Source: JALOAT01 sp041687015 (lineage in GTDB: Bacteria; Pseudomonadota; Gammaproteobacteria; Thiohalomonadales; Thiohalomonadaceae). Taken from it: 64,000 bases of DNA. Of the stretch, positions 23,832 through 32,202 are shown one piece after another. The DNA lies in assembly GCA_041687015.1 (NCBI GenBank), contig JAWLCT010000013.1:1-64000 (forward strand), written 5' to 3'. How positions within the stretch are numbered: the stretch's first letter is position 1; every line of letters starts with the position of its first letter. The notes under the pieces are model-generated. The model saw only the letters and a program-made list of their open reading frames with translations, ran no database searches and was not told the origin of the DNA. A program made the position numbers and the translations under genes.

Positions 23832-24603
23832 AGGCGCCGTAACCCACCACCCGGTCGCGCGGACCGGCGGTGTCGCCGGAGTTGCGCAGGTCGATGGTAT
23901 CGATGCGGTAGCCGTGTTTGCGAGCCAGCGTCAGCAGCCCGTTGATGGGATTGCGACCGCAGGCGTCCTCATAGCGCAGGGCTTCGGGCGCCAGGGATTC
24001 GATGGCTCGACTGGTGGCGGTATCCTGATCGCGCGCCTGCTCGTAACTGTGGTAATGACTCAGGTCCGAGCTGATCACCACCAGGGTCTCGAGCCCGCCC
24101 CAAACGCTCTCCAGCACCTCCGCGACCTCCTGACCGTCGGCATCGCCCACCACCAGCGGGATCAGACTGAAACGGCCAAGGGTTTCCTGCAGGAACGGCA
24201 GTTGCACTTCCAGGCTGTGTTCCTGCAGATGGGCCTGGTCGAGTTCACGTACCTGCGGCAGGGTGAGCAGGGCATCCACGGCCGTGATGTCCACGGGAAT
24301 GTCACCCAGAGGTGTTCGGAACAGTTCTGCGCTGGACGTGGCGAGACCGCGGAAGCCCACGCGGTGGGATGGGCCGAGCAGCACCACGCGCCGAATGACA
24401 CCGCGGGCTGCGACCAGGCGGGCATAGGCGCTCGCCGCCACCGCGCCGGAATAGACGTATCCGGCGTGCGGGACGATGATGGCCTTGGGCACCGGTGCAT
24501 CGCCGCGCACGGCATCCAGATAGCGTCGAATGTCGGCGCGCAGCATCTCCGGCTCTGCGGGATAGAAGCTTCCGGCCACGGCCGGCTCACGAATCACGGG
24601 CAT
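23818..24603 (-). CDS. AmmeMemoRadiSam system protein B (MEMO1 family)
   Basis: 261 aa from the ATG at 24603 (MPVIREPAVAGSFYP), chosen because that peptide is the conserved N-terminus. MEMO1 proteins share the fold of non-haem iron dioxygenases; the putative metal-site histidines are in IVPHAGYVYSG, LLGPSHRVGF and SSDLSHYHSYEQA. Other conserved parts are EHSLEVQLPFLQ and GRNPINGLL. Divergent from the radical SAM gene and upstream of the AMMECR1 gene. Confidence 0.92.
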   Translation of the reverse strand: MPVIREPAVAGSFYPAEPEMLRADIRRYLDAVRGDAPVPKAIIVPHAGYVYSGAVAASAYARLVAARGVIRRVVLLGPSHRVGFRGLATSSAELFRTPLGDIPVDITAVDALLTLPQVRELDQAHLQEHSLEVQLPFLQETLGRFSLIPLVVGDADGQEVAEVLESVWGGLETLVVISSDLSHYHSYEQARDQDTATSRAIESLAPEALRYEDACGRNPINGLLTLARKHGYRIDTIDLRNSGDTAGPRDRVVGYGAYVLH

Positions 24604-24677
24604 CGCGTCTCCTCGGTTCGTCTGCAACGCCGCAGGGGCGTTGTGGTCGAAGCCTTAGCTCGCAAGGTGTTTTAATC

Positions 24678-25793
24678 ATGAACCAATCACCGGACAACAT
24701 CGATCCCCGTACCAGCACGCCCACTCGCTATTGGCACGCATTGGATGACGGGCGCGTGCAGTGCGACCTGTGCCCGCGTTTTTGCCGCCTGCACGAAGGG
24801 CAGCGCGGACTGTGCTTCGTGCGTGGCAACCTGAACGGCCAGGTGGTGCTCACCACCTACGGGCGCTCCAGCGGCTTTTGCGTCGATCCCATCGAAAAGA
24901 AGCCGCTCAACCACTTCCTGCCGGGAACCCCGGTGCTGTCCTTCGGCACGGCAGGCTGCAATCTCGCCTGCAAGTTCTGCCAGAACTGGGACATGAGCAA
25001 GTCGCGCGACATGGACACGCTCATGGACCAGGCCAGTCCCGAAACCATCGCCCGCGCCGCCGAGTCCCTCGGCTGCCGCAGCGTGGCGTACACCTACAAC
25101 GATCCGGTGATTTTCCACGAGTATGCCATCGACGTGGCACAGGCCTGCCGTGAACGAGGCATCAAATCGGTGGCGGTCACCGCCGGCTATGTGTGTCCCG
25201 AGCCACGGCGGGCGTTCTATGCGCATATGGACGCGGCCAATGTCGACCTCAAGGCCTTCACCGACGCCTTTTACGTGAAACAGACCGGCGCCCACCTGCA
25301 GCCGGTGCTCGATACCCTTGTCTACATCAAGCACGAGACCAGTGTCTGGCTGGAACTCACCACCTTGCTCATTCCGGGTCTCAACGATTCCGATGCCGAG
25401 CTGGAACAAATGACCCAATGGGTGGTGCGGGCACTGGGACCTGATGTGCCCATGCATTTCACCGCCTTTCATCCTGACTGGAAGATGCGCGACATACCGG
25501 CCACGTCCGCGGAGACCCTGCGCCGCGCGCGGCAAATCGCCCTGCAGAACGGCGTGCGCTATGCCTACACGGGCAATGTGCACGACCCCGAGGGCGGCAG
25601 CACCTATTGTCACCAGTGCGGGGGCAAGCTCATCGGGCGTGACGGCTATGTGCTGTCGGATTGGCAACTTTCTGCGGATGGACGTTGCCAGCGTTGTGGC
25701 ACGCCCTGTGCCGGCGTGTTCGGACCCAGGCCGGGCGACTGGGGCGCGAGACGCGTGCCGGTTCACCTGGCCCGCTTCGAGCAGCCGGCGTAA
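24678..25793 (+). CDS. AmmeMemoRadiSam system radical SAM enzyme
   Basis: 371 aa PflA-like radical SAM protein. The 4Fe-4S motif CNLACKFC lies at residues 94-101. An extra N-terminal cysteine set CDLCPRFC (29-36) is typical of this family, and the C-terminus has two further CxxC pairs (CHQCGG and CQRCGTPC) that look like a zinc-ribbon. AAGGTG sits eight bases before the ATG. Substrate unknown. Its neighbours on the other strand complete the system. Confidence 0.93.
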   Translation: MNQSPDNIDPRTSTPTRYWHALDDGRVQCDLCPRFCRLHEGQRGLCFVRGNLNGQVVLTTYGRSSGFCVDPIEKKPLNHFLPGTPVLSFGTAGCNLACKFCQNWDMSKSRDMDTLMDQASPETIARAAESLGCRSVAYTYNDPVIFHEYAIDVAQACRERGIKSVAVTAGYVCPEPRRAFYAHMDAANVDLKAFTDAFYVKQTGAHLQPVLDTLVYIKHETSVWLELTTLLIPGLNDSDAELEQMTQWVVRALGPDVPMHFTAFHPDWKMRDIPATSAETLRRARQIALQNGVRYAYTGNVHDPEGGSTYCHQCGGKLIGRDGYVLSDWQLSADGRCQRCGTPCAGVFGPRPGDWGARRVPVHLARFEQPA

Positions 25794-25810
25794 AAACAGG
25801 CCGCGCCGGG

Positions 25811-25816
25811 TATAAT
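25811..25816 (+). promoter_or_regulatory. Possible -10 element upstream of mogA
   Basis: A perfect TATAAT lies 29 bases before the mogA start codon, after the stop of the radical SAM gene. I see no convincing -35 hexamer at 16-18 bases upstream, so promoter activity is tentative. Confidence 0.4.
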
Positions 25817-25844
25817 CCCCGACCGGTTCCAATTTCTGTCTGTC

Positions 25845-26399
25845 ATGACCGCACAAAACGTACGCATTGGGATTCTCACCGTGTCCGACCGCGCCAGCCG
25901 CGGCGAGTACAAAGATGAAGGTGGCCCGGCCATCCAGGCCGACCTGGGCAAGATTCTCGCGACGCCCTGGGAGGCGGTGGCGCGCGTGATCCCGGACGAA
26001 CAGCCGCTCATCGAGCAGGCACTCAAGGAACTGTGCGATGTGGAAGGTTGCTGTCTGGTGGTCACCACCGGTGGCACCGGCCCCGCACTGCGCGACGTGA
26101 CGCCCGAGGCCACCGAGGCGGTGTGCGACAAGATCCTGGATGGTTTTGGTGAACAGATGCGCGCCGTATCGCTCAAGGTGGTGCCCACCGCCATTCTCTC
26201 GCGCCAGATCGCCGGCATCCGCGGCCGCTCGCTGATCATCAACCTGCCGGGTAAACCCTCGGCCATTGCCGATTGCCTGTACGCGGTATTCCCTGCCGTG
26301 CCGTACTGCATCGACCTCATCGACGGCCCTTACCTGGAAACCAACACCGACGTCTGCCAGGCCTTCCGTCCCAAGCATGCACGCAAGCCCGGTGCCTGA
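25845..26399 (+). CDS. mogA: Molybdopterin adenylyltransferase MogA
   Basis: Adenylates molybdopterin before molybdenum insertion in cofactor biosynthesis. 184 aa with the family motifs ILTVSDRASRGEY, VTTGGTGPALRDVTPEAT and RSLIINLPGKPSA. Its neighbours are not molybdenum genes, so it is isolated from the rest of the pathway in this window. prmB follows one base after the stop. Confidence 0.93.
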   Translation: MTAQNVRIGILTVSDRASRGEYKDEGGPAIQADLGKILATPWEAVARVIPDEQPLIEQALKELCDVEGCCLVVTTGGTGPALRDVTPEATEAVCDKILDGFGEQMRAVSLKVVPTAILSRQIAGIRGRSLIINLPGKPSAIADCLYAVFPAVPYCIDLIDGPYLETNTDVCQAFRPKHARKPGA

Positions 26400-26400
26400 T

Positions 26401-27324
26401 ATGCCCGACATCGACGAGGCTGTTCAGGACCTGAAAACAGCGCGCGATTTCGTGCGCTGGGGCATGAGTCTGTTCAACGCCGCCGGTCTGCACCACGGCC
26501 ACGGTCTGCCCGACGCACAGGACGAAGCCGTTTATCTGGTGTTGCATGCATTGCATCTGCCGCATGACACGCCCGCGGCCTATTTCGACACGCGCCTCAC
26601 CCGTAGCGAGCGCGGGGCGGTGGCGGAGCTGCTTGCACGCCGTGTGCGCGAACGCCTGCCTGCCGCGTATCTCACGGGCGAAGCCTGGTTTGCGGGCCTG
26701 CCTTTTCACGTGGACGCGCGCGTGCTGGTGCCGCGCTCGCCCATCGCCGAACTCATCGAAAGCCGTTTCGAACCGTGGATCGATTCGGAACGGGTGGGGC
26801 GTATCCTCGACCTGTGCACCGGCAGCGGTTGCATTGCCATTGCCAGCGCCGTGGCCTTCCCCGAGGCCATTGTGGACGGCAGCGACATCTCCGCCGATGC
26901 GCTCGAGGTCGCTGCCGCCAACGTGGCGCGCCATCACATGCAGGACCAGGTGCGGCTGGTGCAGTCAGACCTGTTCGCTAAACTGCGCGGTGAGCGCTAT
27001 GACGTGATCGTCAGCAACCCGCCCTACGTGGACGCGGAGGACATGGCCGCACTGCCGCCGGAGTTCCGCCATGAGCCCGAGAATGCACTCGCCGCGGGTG
27101 ACGACGGCCTCGACCTGGTACGCACCATCCTGCGCGAGGCGCGCGGGCACCTGAATCCCGGTGGCCTGCTGGTGGTTGAGGTGGGCAACAGTGCGGCAGC
27201 GCTGGAAGACTTGTACCCCGAGGTGCCGTTCACCTGGGTGGAATTCGAACACGGCGATGCCGAGGTGTTTGTGCTGACGGCAGAGGAACTGGAGGACTAC
27301 AGCGCGCTGTTCGCTGCCGCATGA
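26401..27324 (+). CDS. prmB: Ribosomal protein L3 glutamine N5-methyltransferase PrmB
   Basis: SAM-dependent methyltransferase that modifies a glutamine of ribosomal protein L3. 307 aa: an N-terminal helical domain, SAM-binding motif I at ILDLCTGSGCIAIA, and the catalytic NPPY in IVSNPPYVDAEDM. Distinguished from PrmC by the family N-terminal region (DFVRWGMSLFNAAGL). It begins immediately after mogA. Confidence 0.93.
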   Translation: MPDIDEAVQDLKTARDFVRWGMSLFNAAGLHHGHGLPDAQDEAVYLVLHALHLPHDTPAAYFDTRLTRSERGAVAELLARRVRERLPAAYLTGEAWFAGLPFHVDARVLVPRSPIAELIESRFEPWIDSERVGRILDLCTGSGCIAIASAVAFPEAIVDGSDISADALEVAAANVARHHMQDQVRLVQSDLFAKLRGERYDVIVSNPPYVDAEDMAALPPEFRHEPENALAAGDDGLDLVRTILREARGHLNPGGLLVVEVGNSAAALEDLYPEVPFTWVEFEHGDAEVFVLTAEELEDYSALFAAA

Positions 27325-27334
27325 GACGTACTGT

Positions 27335-27372
27335 TGATCCCTCGCCCCAGCCCTTTCCGGAGGGCGTAAGGA
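27335..27372. repeat. Imperfect palindromic repeat, first copy
   Basis: TGATCCCTCGCCCCAGCCC and a GGAGGG half follow the prmB stop. The stretch resembles 35788-35828 (TGATCCCCTCATCCAACCC then GGGGGAAGGGG). Two related copies in intergenic DNA suggest a dispersed palindromic family. Confidence 0.5.
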
Positions 27373-27442
27373 ACCACACGCTGGATTCAAACGCGCAAGC
27401 CGCCACGCTGATATGGCGGCAACGAGGTGCAAAGCTGTGACC

Positions 27443-28831
27443 ATGAACCAGACCATCGTCTTCGACGAAGCCCTGATCAAGCGCTACGACAAGTCCGGTC
27501 CGCGCTATACCTCGTATCCGACTGCGCCGCAGTTTCACGCCGGCTTCGACACAGACCGCTACAGCGCCATCGCCCAGGCCACCAACCGGGAAGATCCCAA
27601 ACGTCCGCTGTCGCTGTATTTCCATATCCCGTTCTGCGACACGGTCTGCTATTACTGCGGCTGCAACAAGGTCGTCACCAAGGACCGCACCCGCACCAGC
27701 CCGTATCTGGAACGTCTGTTCAAGGAAATCGCCATGCAGGGTGCGTTGTTCGACAAGGACCGCACCGTCGATCAGCTGCATTGGGGCGGCGGCACGCCCA
27801 CTTTCATCAGTCACGAGGAAATGACCGCCCTGATGGACACCACGCGCAAGCACTTTCGTTTGCGCGATGACGATACCGGCGAGTACTCCATCGAAATCGA
27901 TCCGCGCGAGGTGAAGAAGGACACCATCGCGCTGTTGCGCTCCCTGGGCTTCAACCGCATGAGCCTGGGTGTGCAGGATTTCGATCCGCGCGTGCAGAAG
28001 GCGGTCAACCGTATCCAGTCGGAGCAAGAGACCCTGGCCGCGCTGCAGTCGGCACGTGACACCGGCTTCAAATCCATCTCCATCGACCTGATTTACGGGC
28101 TGCCGTTCCAGAGCGTGGACAGTTTCGGCAAGACCCTGGACAAGATCCTGGCCATCTCCCCGGATCGCCTGTCGGTGTTCAATTACGCGCACCTGCCGGA
28201 ACTGTTCAAACCGCAGCGCCGCATCAACGCCGACGAGCTGCCGTCCCCGCAGGAAAAACTCCACATCCTGCAGATGACCATCGAGAAGCTCACCGCTGCG
28301 GGCTACGTCTACATCGGCATGGATCACTTCGCCAAACCCGGCGACGAACTGGCCGTGGCGCAACGCGAAGGCACGCTGTACCGGAATTTCCAGGGGTACA
28401 GCACCCATGCCGATTGTGATCTGGTCGGGCTGGGCGCCACCTCCATCGGTCAGGTGGGGCGCAGTTACGGCCAGAATCTCAAGGAACTGGATGCGTACTA
28501 TGCCGCCATTGATGCCGGTAACCTGGCCGTGTTCCGCGGCATCGAACTCAGCGATGACGACGTACTGCGTCGCGAGGTGATCACCCAGCTCATCTGCCAC
28601 TTTCATCTCGACAAGGCCGCTGTCGGCAAACGCTTCGGCGTCGATTTCGATGCGTACTTCGCCAACGAACTGAAGGATCTGGAAGGCATGCAAGCGGACG
28701 GTCTGCTGACCCACACCGCCAGCGCCATCGACGTCCAGCCGGCGGGCAAACTGCTTATCCGCAATATCTGCATGACATTCGATCGCTACCTGCGTGAAAA
28801 GCAGGGACAGCGGTTCTCCAAGGTGATCTGA
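27443..28831 (+). CDS. hemN: Oxygen-independent coproporphyrinogen III oxidase HemN
   Basis: Radical SAM enzyme that converts coproporphyrinogen III to protoporphyrinogen IX without oxygen in haem synthesis. 462 aa, close to the usual 457. The motif CDTVCYYC has the cluster cysteines C65, C69 and C72; MSLGVQDFDPRVQKAVNRIQ is another hallmark. The ATG at 27443 gives MNQTIVFDEALIKRYD, the family N-terminus; the frame is open to 27413. Presence suggests growth at low oxygen (inference). Confidence 0.95.
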   Translation: MNQTIVFDEALIKRYDKSGPRYTSYPTAPQFHAGFDTDRYSAIAQATNREDPKRPLSLYFHIPFCDTVCYYCGCNKVVTKDRTRTSPYLERLFKEIAMQGALFDKDRTVDQLHWGGGTPTFISHEEMTALMDTTRKHFRLRDDDTGEYSIEIDPREVKKDTIALLRSLGFNRMSLGVQDFDPRVQKAVNRIQSEQETLAALQSARDTGFKSISIDLIYGLPFQSVDSFGKTLDKILAISPDRLSVFNYAHLPELFKPQRRINADELPSPQEKLHILQMTIEKLTAAGYVYIGMDHFAKPGDELAVAQREGTLYRNFQGYSTHADCDLVGLGATSIGQVGRSYGQNLKELDAYYAAIDAGNLAVFRGIELSDDDVLRREVITQLICHFHLDKAAVGKRFGVDFDAYFANELKDLEGMQADGLLTHTASAIDVQPAGKLLIRNICMTFDRYLREKQGQRFSKVI

Positions 28832-28837
28832 TCGTTG

Positions 28838-28867
28838 CGACCGTGTGCCCGTCAGGGTGCACGGTCG
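28838..28867. terminator. Hairpin between convergent hemN and the PAS gene
   Basis: CGACCGTG and CACGGTCG form a perfect 8-bp stem with extra GC pairing inside. It overlaps the end of the minus-strand PAS gene and follows the hemN stop. There is no T-run on either side, so it is only a candidate bidirectional terminator. Confidence 0.4.
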
Positions 28868-29439
28868 TCGCCGCCACCATCATCGGTCTCCGACATCAGG
28901 CTGTGATAACAGTCCCCGCAGATGGTATGGGTGACGCCGGGCAGTTCGTTGCCTTCGAACAGGCCGAGTTCCGTGATGGCGTCCTCCGGCTCGTGCCAAT
29001 GCCCTTCCACTTCCACGCGTTTGCACCAGCTGCACAGCCGAATCATCCCTGGACGCTGCAGTAGCGCGAGCGGTGGCCGGGATTCCTCGTGCAGTGTTTC
29101 GCAACGGTATTCCACACTCTGTTCCGGGAGCAGGGCGATGTGCATGCGCATGCAGCGGCGTCGATCCGGCGCATCGCAACGGAATGGAACATCCACCGGT
29201 CCGCGACCCTCACGCACTTTCTTCAGCAACGCGGCATGCAGGGCTGCCACCTCGGAGCCCGTGATGAAGCTAAACAGCGGTTTCCCCATCATGTCACCGC
29301 TTAGCTCGGGTGCGCCGTTGTCGATGGCAAAGCGGCTCCAGGCCGGGTTCACCCACGTGATGCGATCGTTTGCATCGATACGATAGATGACGGGGTCGCT
29401 GGTCCCAGAACCGCTCTCCTGGTACGCGTTGTCGGCCAT
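28852..29439 (-). CDS. PAS-domain protein with C-terminal CxxC zinc-like motif
   Basis: 195 aa from the ATG at 29439 (MADNAYQESGSG). The N-terminal two thirds is a PAS domain (VIYRIDANDRITWVNPAWSR, GKPLFSFITG). The C-terminus has CSWCKRVEVEGHW and CGDCYHSL, two cysteine pairs that could bind zinc. No output domain is present, so it may act by protein contact. The frame extends upstream to 29643 without a better start. Confidence 0.75.
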   Translation of the reverse strand: MADNAYQESGSGTSDPVIYRIDANDRITWVNPAWSRFAIDNGAPELSGDMMGKPLFSFITGSEVAALHAALLKKVREGRGPVDVPFRCDAPDRRRCMRMHIALLPEQSVEYRCETLHEESRPPLALLQRPGMIRLCSWCKRVEVEGHWHEPEDAITELGLFEGNELPGVTHTICGDCYHSLMSETDDGGGDDRAP

Positions 29440-29582
29440 TGCTGCACGCGGGATGGGTTGGCTTACACGGCAGTCTAGGTCACCCACTTTCCGGTCACGA
29501 ACAGCCTGGAATGTGCCATGTGCGGTTTCGCCGCCGCGGCTTGAACGGTAGACTTCGTGACTGGTTTGCCCGGGGAAGGTTC

Positions 29583-30674
29583 GTGAAGCGTCTCGTCTGT
29601 CTGCCAGTGATCGTCCTGCTGAGTGCTTGCGCCGGCGCTCCATCGGCCGCGCCTGAAGGGCAGGCTATGGCTGGGCCGGTGGCTGTGATTGCCGATACGG
29701 CGGCAGCCAGGGTGCAGTGGGGCGCCGCGGTGCCACCGGAGATCCTGGCGGTAGCGCAGTCGGGTGGGGCGGCAGGGCCGGCGCCCGCGGCTGTCCTGGG
29801 GGAAGCCGCCGGCGATATTGCCCGTGCGGTGCGTGCGCGGACGGTGCGTGTGCTCGAAACCCAGACGTCCTTGCCGGTGGTCCCCGCGAAGCAGGCGGCG
29901 AGCACATTGACGCTTTCTGCCGAAGCCGTCGGATTCGAGCCGGGCCATTACCTGCGCGACAGCCTCGCACTTTACCTTGCCGTGCGCGCGCGGTGGCAGG
30001 GCGCCAACGCAGAAGGTGGGCGGGTCTTTTTCTATCGCAGCAGTGAACGGCCGGTGAGCGCCTGGTCCGAGACTGCAATCACCACGGAATTGCGCGCGGG
30101 TGCCGCGGAGCTGGGGGAGCGCATCGCCGAGGCACTGTACATGAAAGCGGCACTTTCACCAGCGGTGGGCAGTGCCTGCGGATTGCAGTGGATGGCGCCG
30201 CGGCGCCTGTATCGACCGCAACTGGACAGGGCACCGTCGGAATGGAATCGCTTCATCCTGCTCGACACGCGTACACCCACACTGGCGTGGGAATCCTTCA
30301 GTGAACACGCACGGCGGGCCGGCGCCGGTGACGTGGTGGACCAGGCACGTGAGGTGACTTACGACCTGCGTCTTTGGCAGGCCCTGCGGCACAGGACGCC
30401 GTTGCTGGTGTACGAGCGTCAGGGGCTCACCACCACCGAGCACACGCTCGAGATGCCGTTGCGAGCCGGTGCCAAATACTACTGGAGCGTACGTGCCCGC
30501 TTCGTGGACGAGGATGGCCACACGCGCGTCACCACCTGGAGCCGTTTCCGCTTGCCCTATGCGACGGTGAACCAGGCGCAGCTCGCCGGTGCCGAGGCCG
30601 GATTGGTGCGCGATCCCTGTCTGCTGGATTTCCTGGCCGAGCCCAACTACTACCGTTTCGCCACGCCGGACTGA
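29583..30674 (+). CDS. Uncharacterised lipoprotein
   Basis: 363 aa from a GTG at 29583, chosen because GGGGAAGG precedes it and the product begins with a lipoprotein signal peptide (MKRLVCLPVIVLLSACAG; lipobox LSAC). The middle has an Ala-rich domain of unknown type; the C-terminal third (LRAGAKYYWSVRARFVDEDG) looks like a beta-sandwich of the fibronectin III kind. Function unknown. No membrane protein partner is obvious, although the thioredoxin-DsbD fusion follows on the same strand. Confidence 0.75.
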   Translation: MKRLVCLPVIVLLSACAGAPSAAPEGQAMAGPVAVIADTAAARVQWGAAVPPEILAVAQSGGAAGPAPAAVLGEAAGDIARAVRARTVRVLETQTSLPVVPAKQAASTLTLSAEAVGFEPGHYLRDSLALYLAVRARWQGANAEGGRVFFYRSSERPVSAWSETAITTELRAGAAELGERIAEALYMKAALSPAVGSACGLQWMAPRRLYRPQLDRAPSEWNRFILLDTRTPTLAWESFSEHARRAGAGDVVDQAREVTYDLRLWQALRHRTPLLVYERQGLTTTEHTLEMPLRAGAKYYWSVRARFVDEDGHTRVTTWSRFRLPYATVNQAQLAGAEAGLVRDPCLLDFLAEPNYYRFATPD

Positions 30675-30849
30675 CTCACCCGATTGCGGCGAGCACCGGG
30701 TCGCGCCTGAAGCGTCGCCCGGCGGGGATTATGACTAATGGATTTTTCTGCCACATCTGGACGTATCGTGAGCCGGGGCGAAGGCTGTCGCGATTGCCAT
30801 CGGCCGGGCCCGCGGTTAGGGTAGGTTCTCCGGTTTTGCGTGCACGTCC

Positions 30850-32094
30850 ATGAAACGCTTCTTCCTGTTGGCACTGCTGTTTTCCTGGCTGATTCCCGTC
30901 GGCGCCGTGGCAGCCGATGATGAAGCCACACCTGTGGATTTATACGTTTTCTGGTCGTACACCTGCCCGCATTGCCAGGAAGCCCTGCCGTTTGTGGATG
31001 CGCTGGCGGCGCGCCACACCTGGCTGCGGGTCCATTCCATGGAGGTGACCACCCGCCGGGAGAACGTGCAGCGCTACGTGGACATGGCCCAGGCCCTTGG
31101 CCAGCAGGCCAGTTCCGTACCCGGTTTCATCTTCTGCGGGGAAATGCACACCGGCTACGATTCCCCGTCGGGCATGGGGCGTTTCCTCGAAGAGCGGCTG
31201 CTCGCCTGCCGCGATGCCCTCGCCAATCACGCCCCTGTGGCCGCGCCCACACCGACGACCACGATCGCGCTGCCGGTGCTCGGCGTGGTCGATCCCGCGA
31301 GCTGGTCACTGCCGCTGGTGACACTGACCATCGCCGGTCTCGATGCCTTCAACCCGTGCGCGTTTTTCGTGCTGCTGTTCCTGCTCAGCCTGCTCACCCA
31401 CGAACGCACCCGCTCGCGCATGCTGGTGATCGGCGGCGTGTTCGTACTGTTCTCCGGGCTCATTTATTTCCTGCTCATGTCCGCCTGGCTGAACGTGTTC
31501 CTCATTGCCGGCGAACTGCGCATGGTTACGATGGCGGCAGGGCTGCTTGCGGTGGGGATGGCGTTGGTCAACGTCAAGGATTACGTGTGGTTCAAGCGCG
31601 GTATTTCCCTGTCCATTCCCGAGCGAGCGAAACCCAGGCTGTTCGAGCGCATGCGCCGGCTGCTGCGTGCCGACAGTCTTCCCGTGATGCTCACCGGTGC
31701 GGTCACGCTGGCCGTCGTGGCCAACAGCTACGAAGCCCTGTGCACGGCCGGTTTTCCCATGGTGTATACGCGCCTGCTCACCCTGCAGGACCTGCCCACG
31801 GCCAGTTACTACGCCTACCTGGCGTTCTACAACCTGGTTTACGTGGTGCCGCTCATCGCCATCGTGCTCGTGTATGTCCATACCCTGGGCTCACGCAAGC
31901 TGAGCGAGTTGGAAGGGCGGGTGCTCAAGTTGATCTCGGGCGTGATGATGCTCGGCCTCGGGTCCGTTCTTCTGTTCTCGCCGAGCAGTCTCAGCAACCC
32001 GCTGCTCGCCGTCGGTCTGCTCGCACTCGCCATCGCGACCGGCGCCTTCGCCTTCTGGCACGAACGCAGAACAGTGCGGCAGCCTCTGAAGTAG
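30850..32094 (+). CDS. Periplasmic thioredoxin-like domain fused to a DsbD-type membrane domain
   Basis: 414 aa. A signal peptide (1-22, ending AVAA) leads to a thioredoxin-fold domain with the CPHC active site at C39 and C42, as in DsbA. After a Pro/Thr linker (about 123-135) come about eight membrane helices of the CcdA/DsbD type with the redox cysteines in DAFNPCAFFVLLFLLSLL and YEALCTAGFP. Electrons could pass from the cytoplasm through the membrane cysteines to the CPHC domain. The role, disulfide reduction or metal-centre maturation, is inferred. No Shine-Dalgarno stands out. Confidence 0.85.
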   Translation: MKRFFLLALLFSWLIPVGAVAADDEATPVDLYVFWSYTCPHCQEALPFVDALAARHTWLRVHSMEVTTRRENVQRYVDMAQALGQQASSVPGFIFCGEMHTGYDSPSGMGRFLEERLLACRDALANHAPVAAPTPTTTIALPVLGVVDPASWSLPLVTLTIAGLDAFNPCAFFVLLFLLSLLTHERTRSRMLVIGGVFVLFSGLIYFLLMSAWLNVFLIAGELRMVTMAAGLLAVGMALVNVKDYVWFKRGISLSIPERAKPRLFERMRRLLRADSLPVMLTGAVTLAVVANSYEALCTAGFPMVYTRLLTLQDLPTASYYAYLAFYNLVYVVPLIAIVLVYVHTLGSRKLSELEGRVLKLISGVMMLGLGSVLLFSPSSLSNPLLAVGLLALAIATGAFAFWHERRTVRQPLK

Positions 32095-32202
32095 GTTGGC
32101 GCCGAACATACTTGCAGTTCGGGTCCGTTTCCCGGGACGTCTAAAGTAATCAAGAGGCGCGGCCACCTGCGCGCGCCTTGACGTCCTGAGGAGGCGGCGC
32201 TC

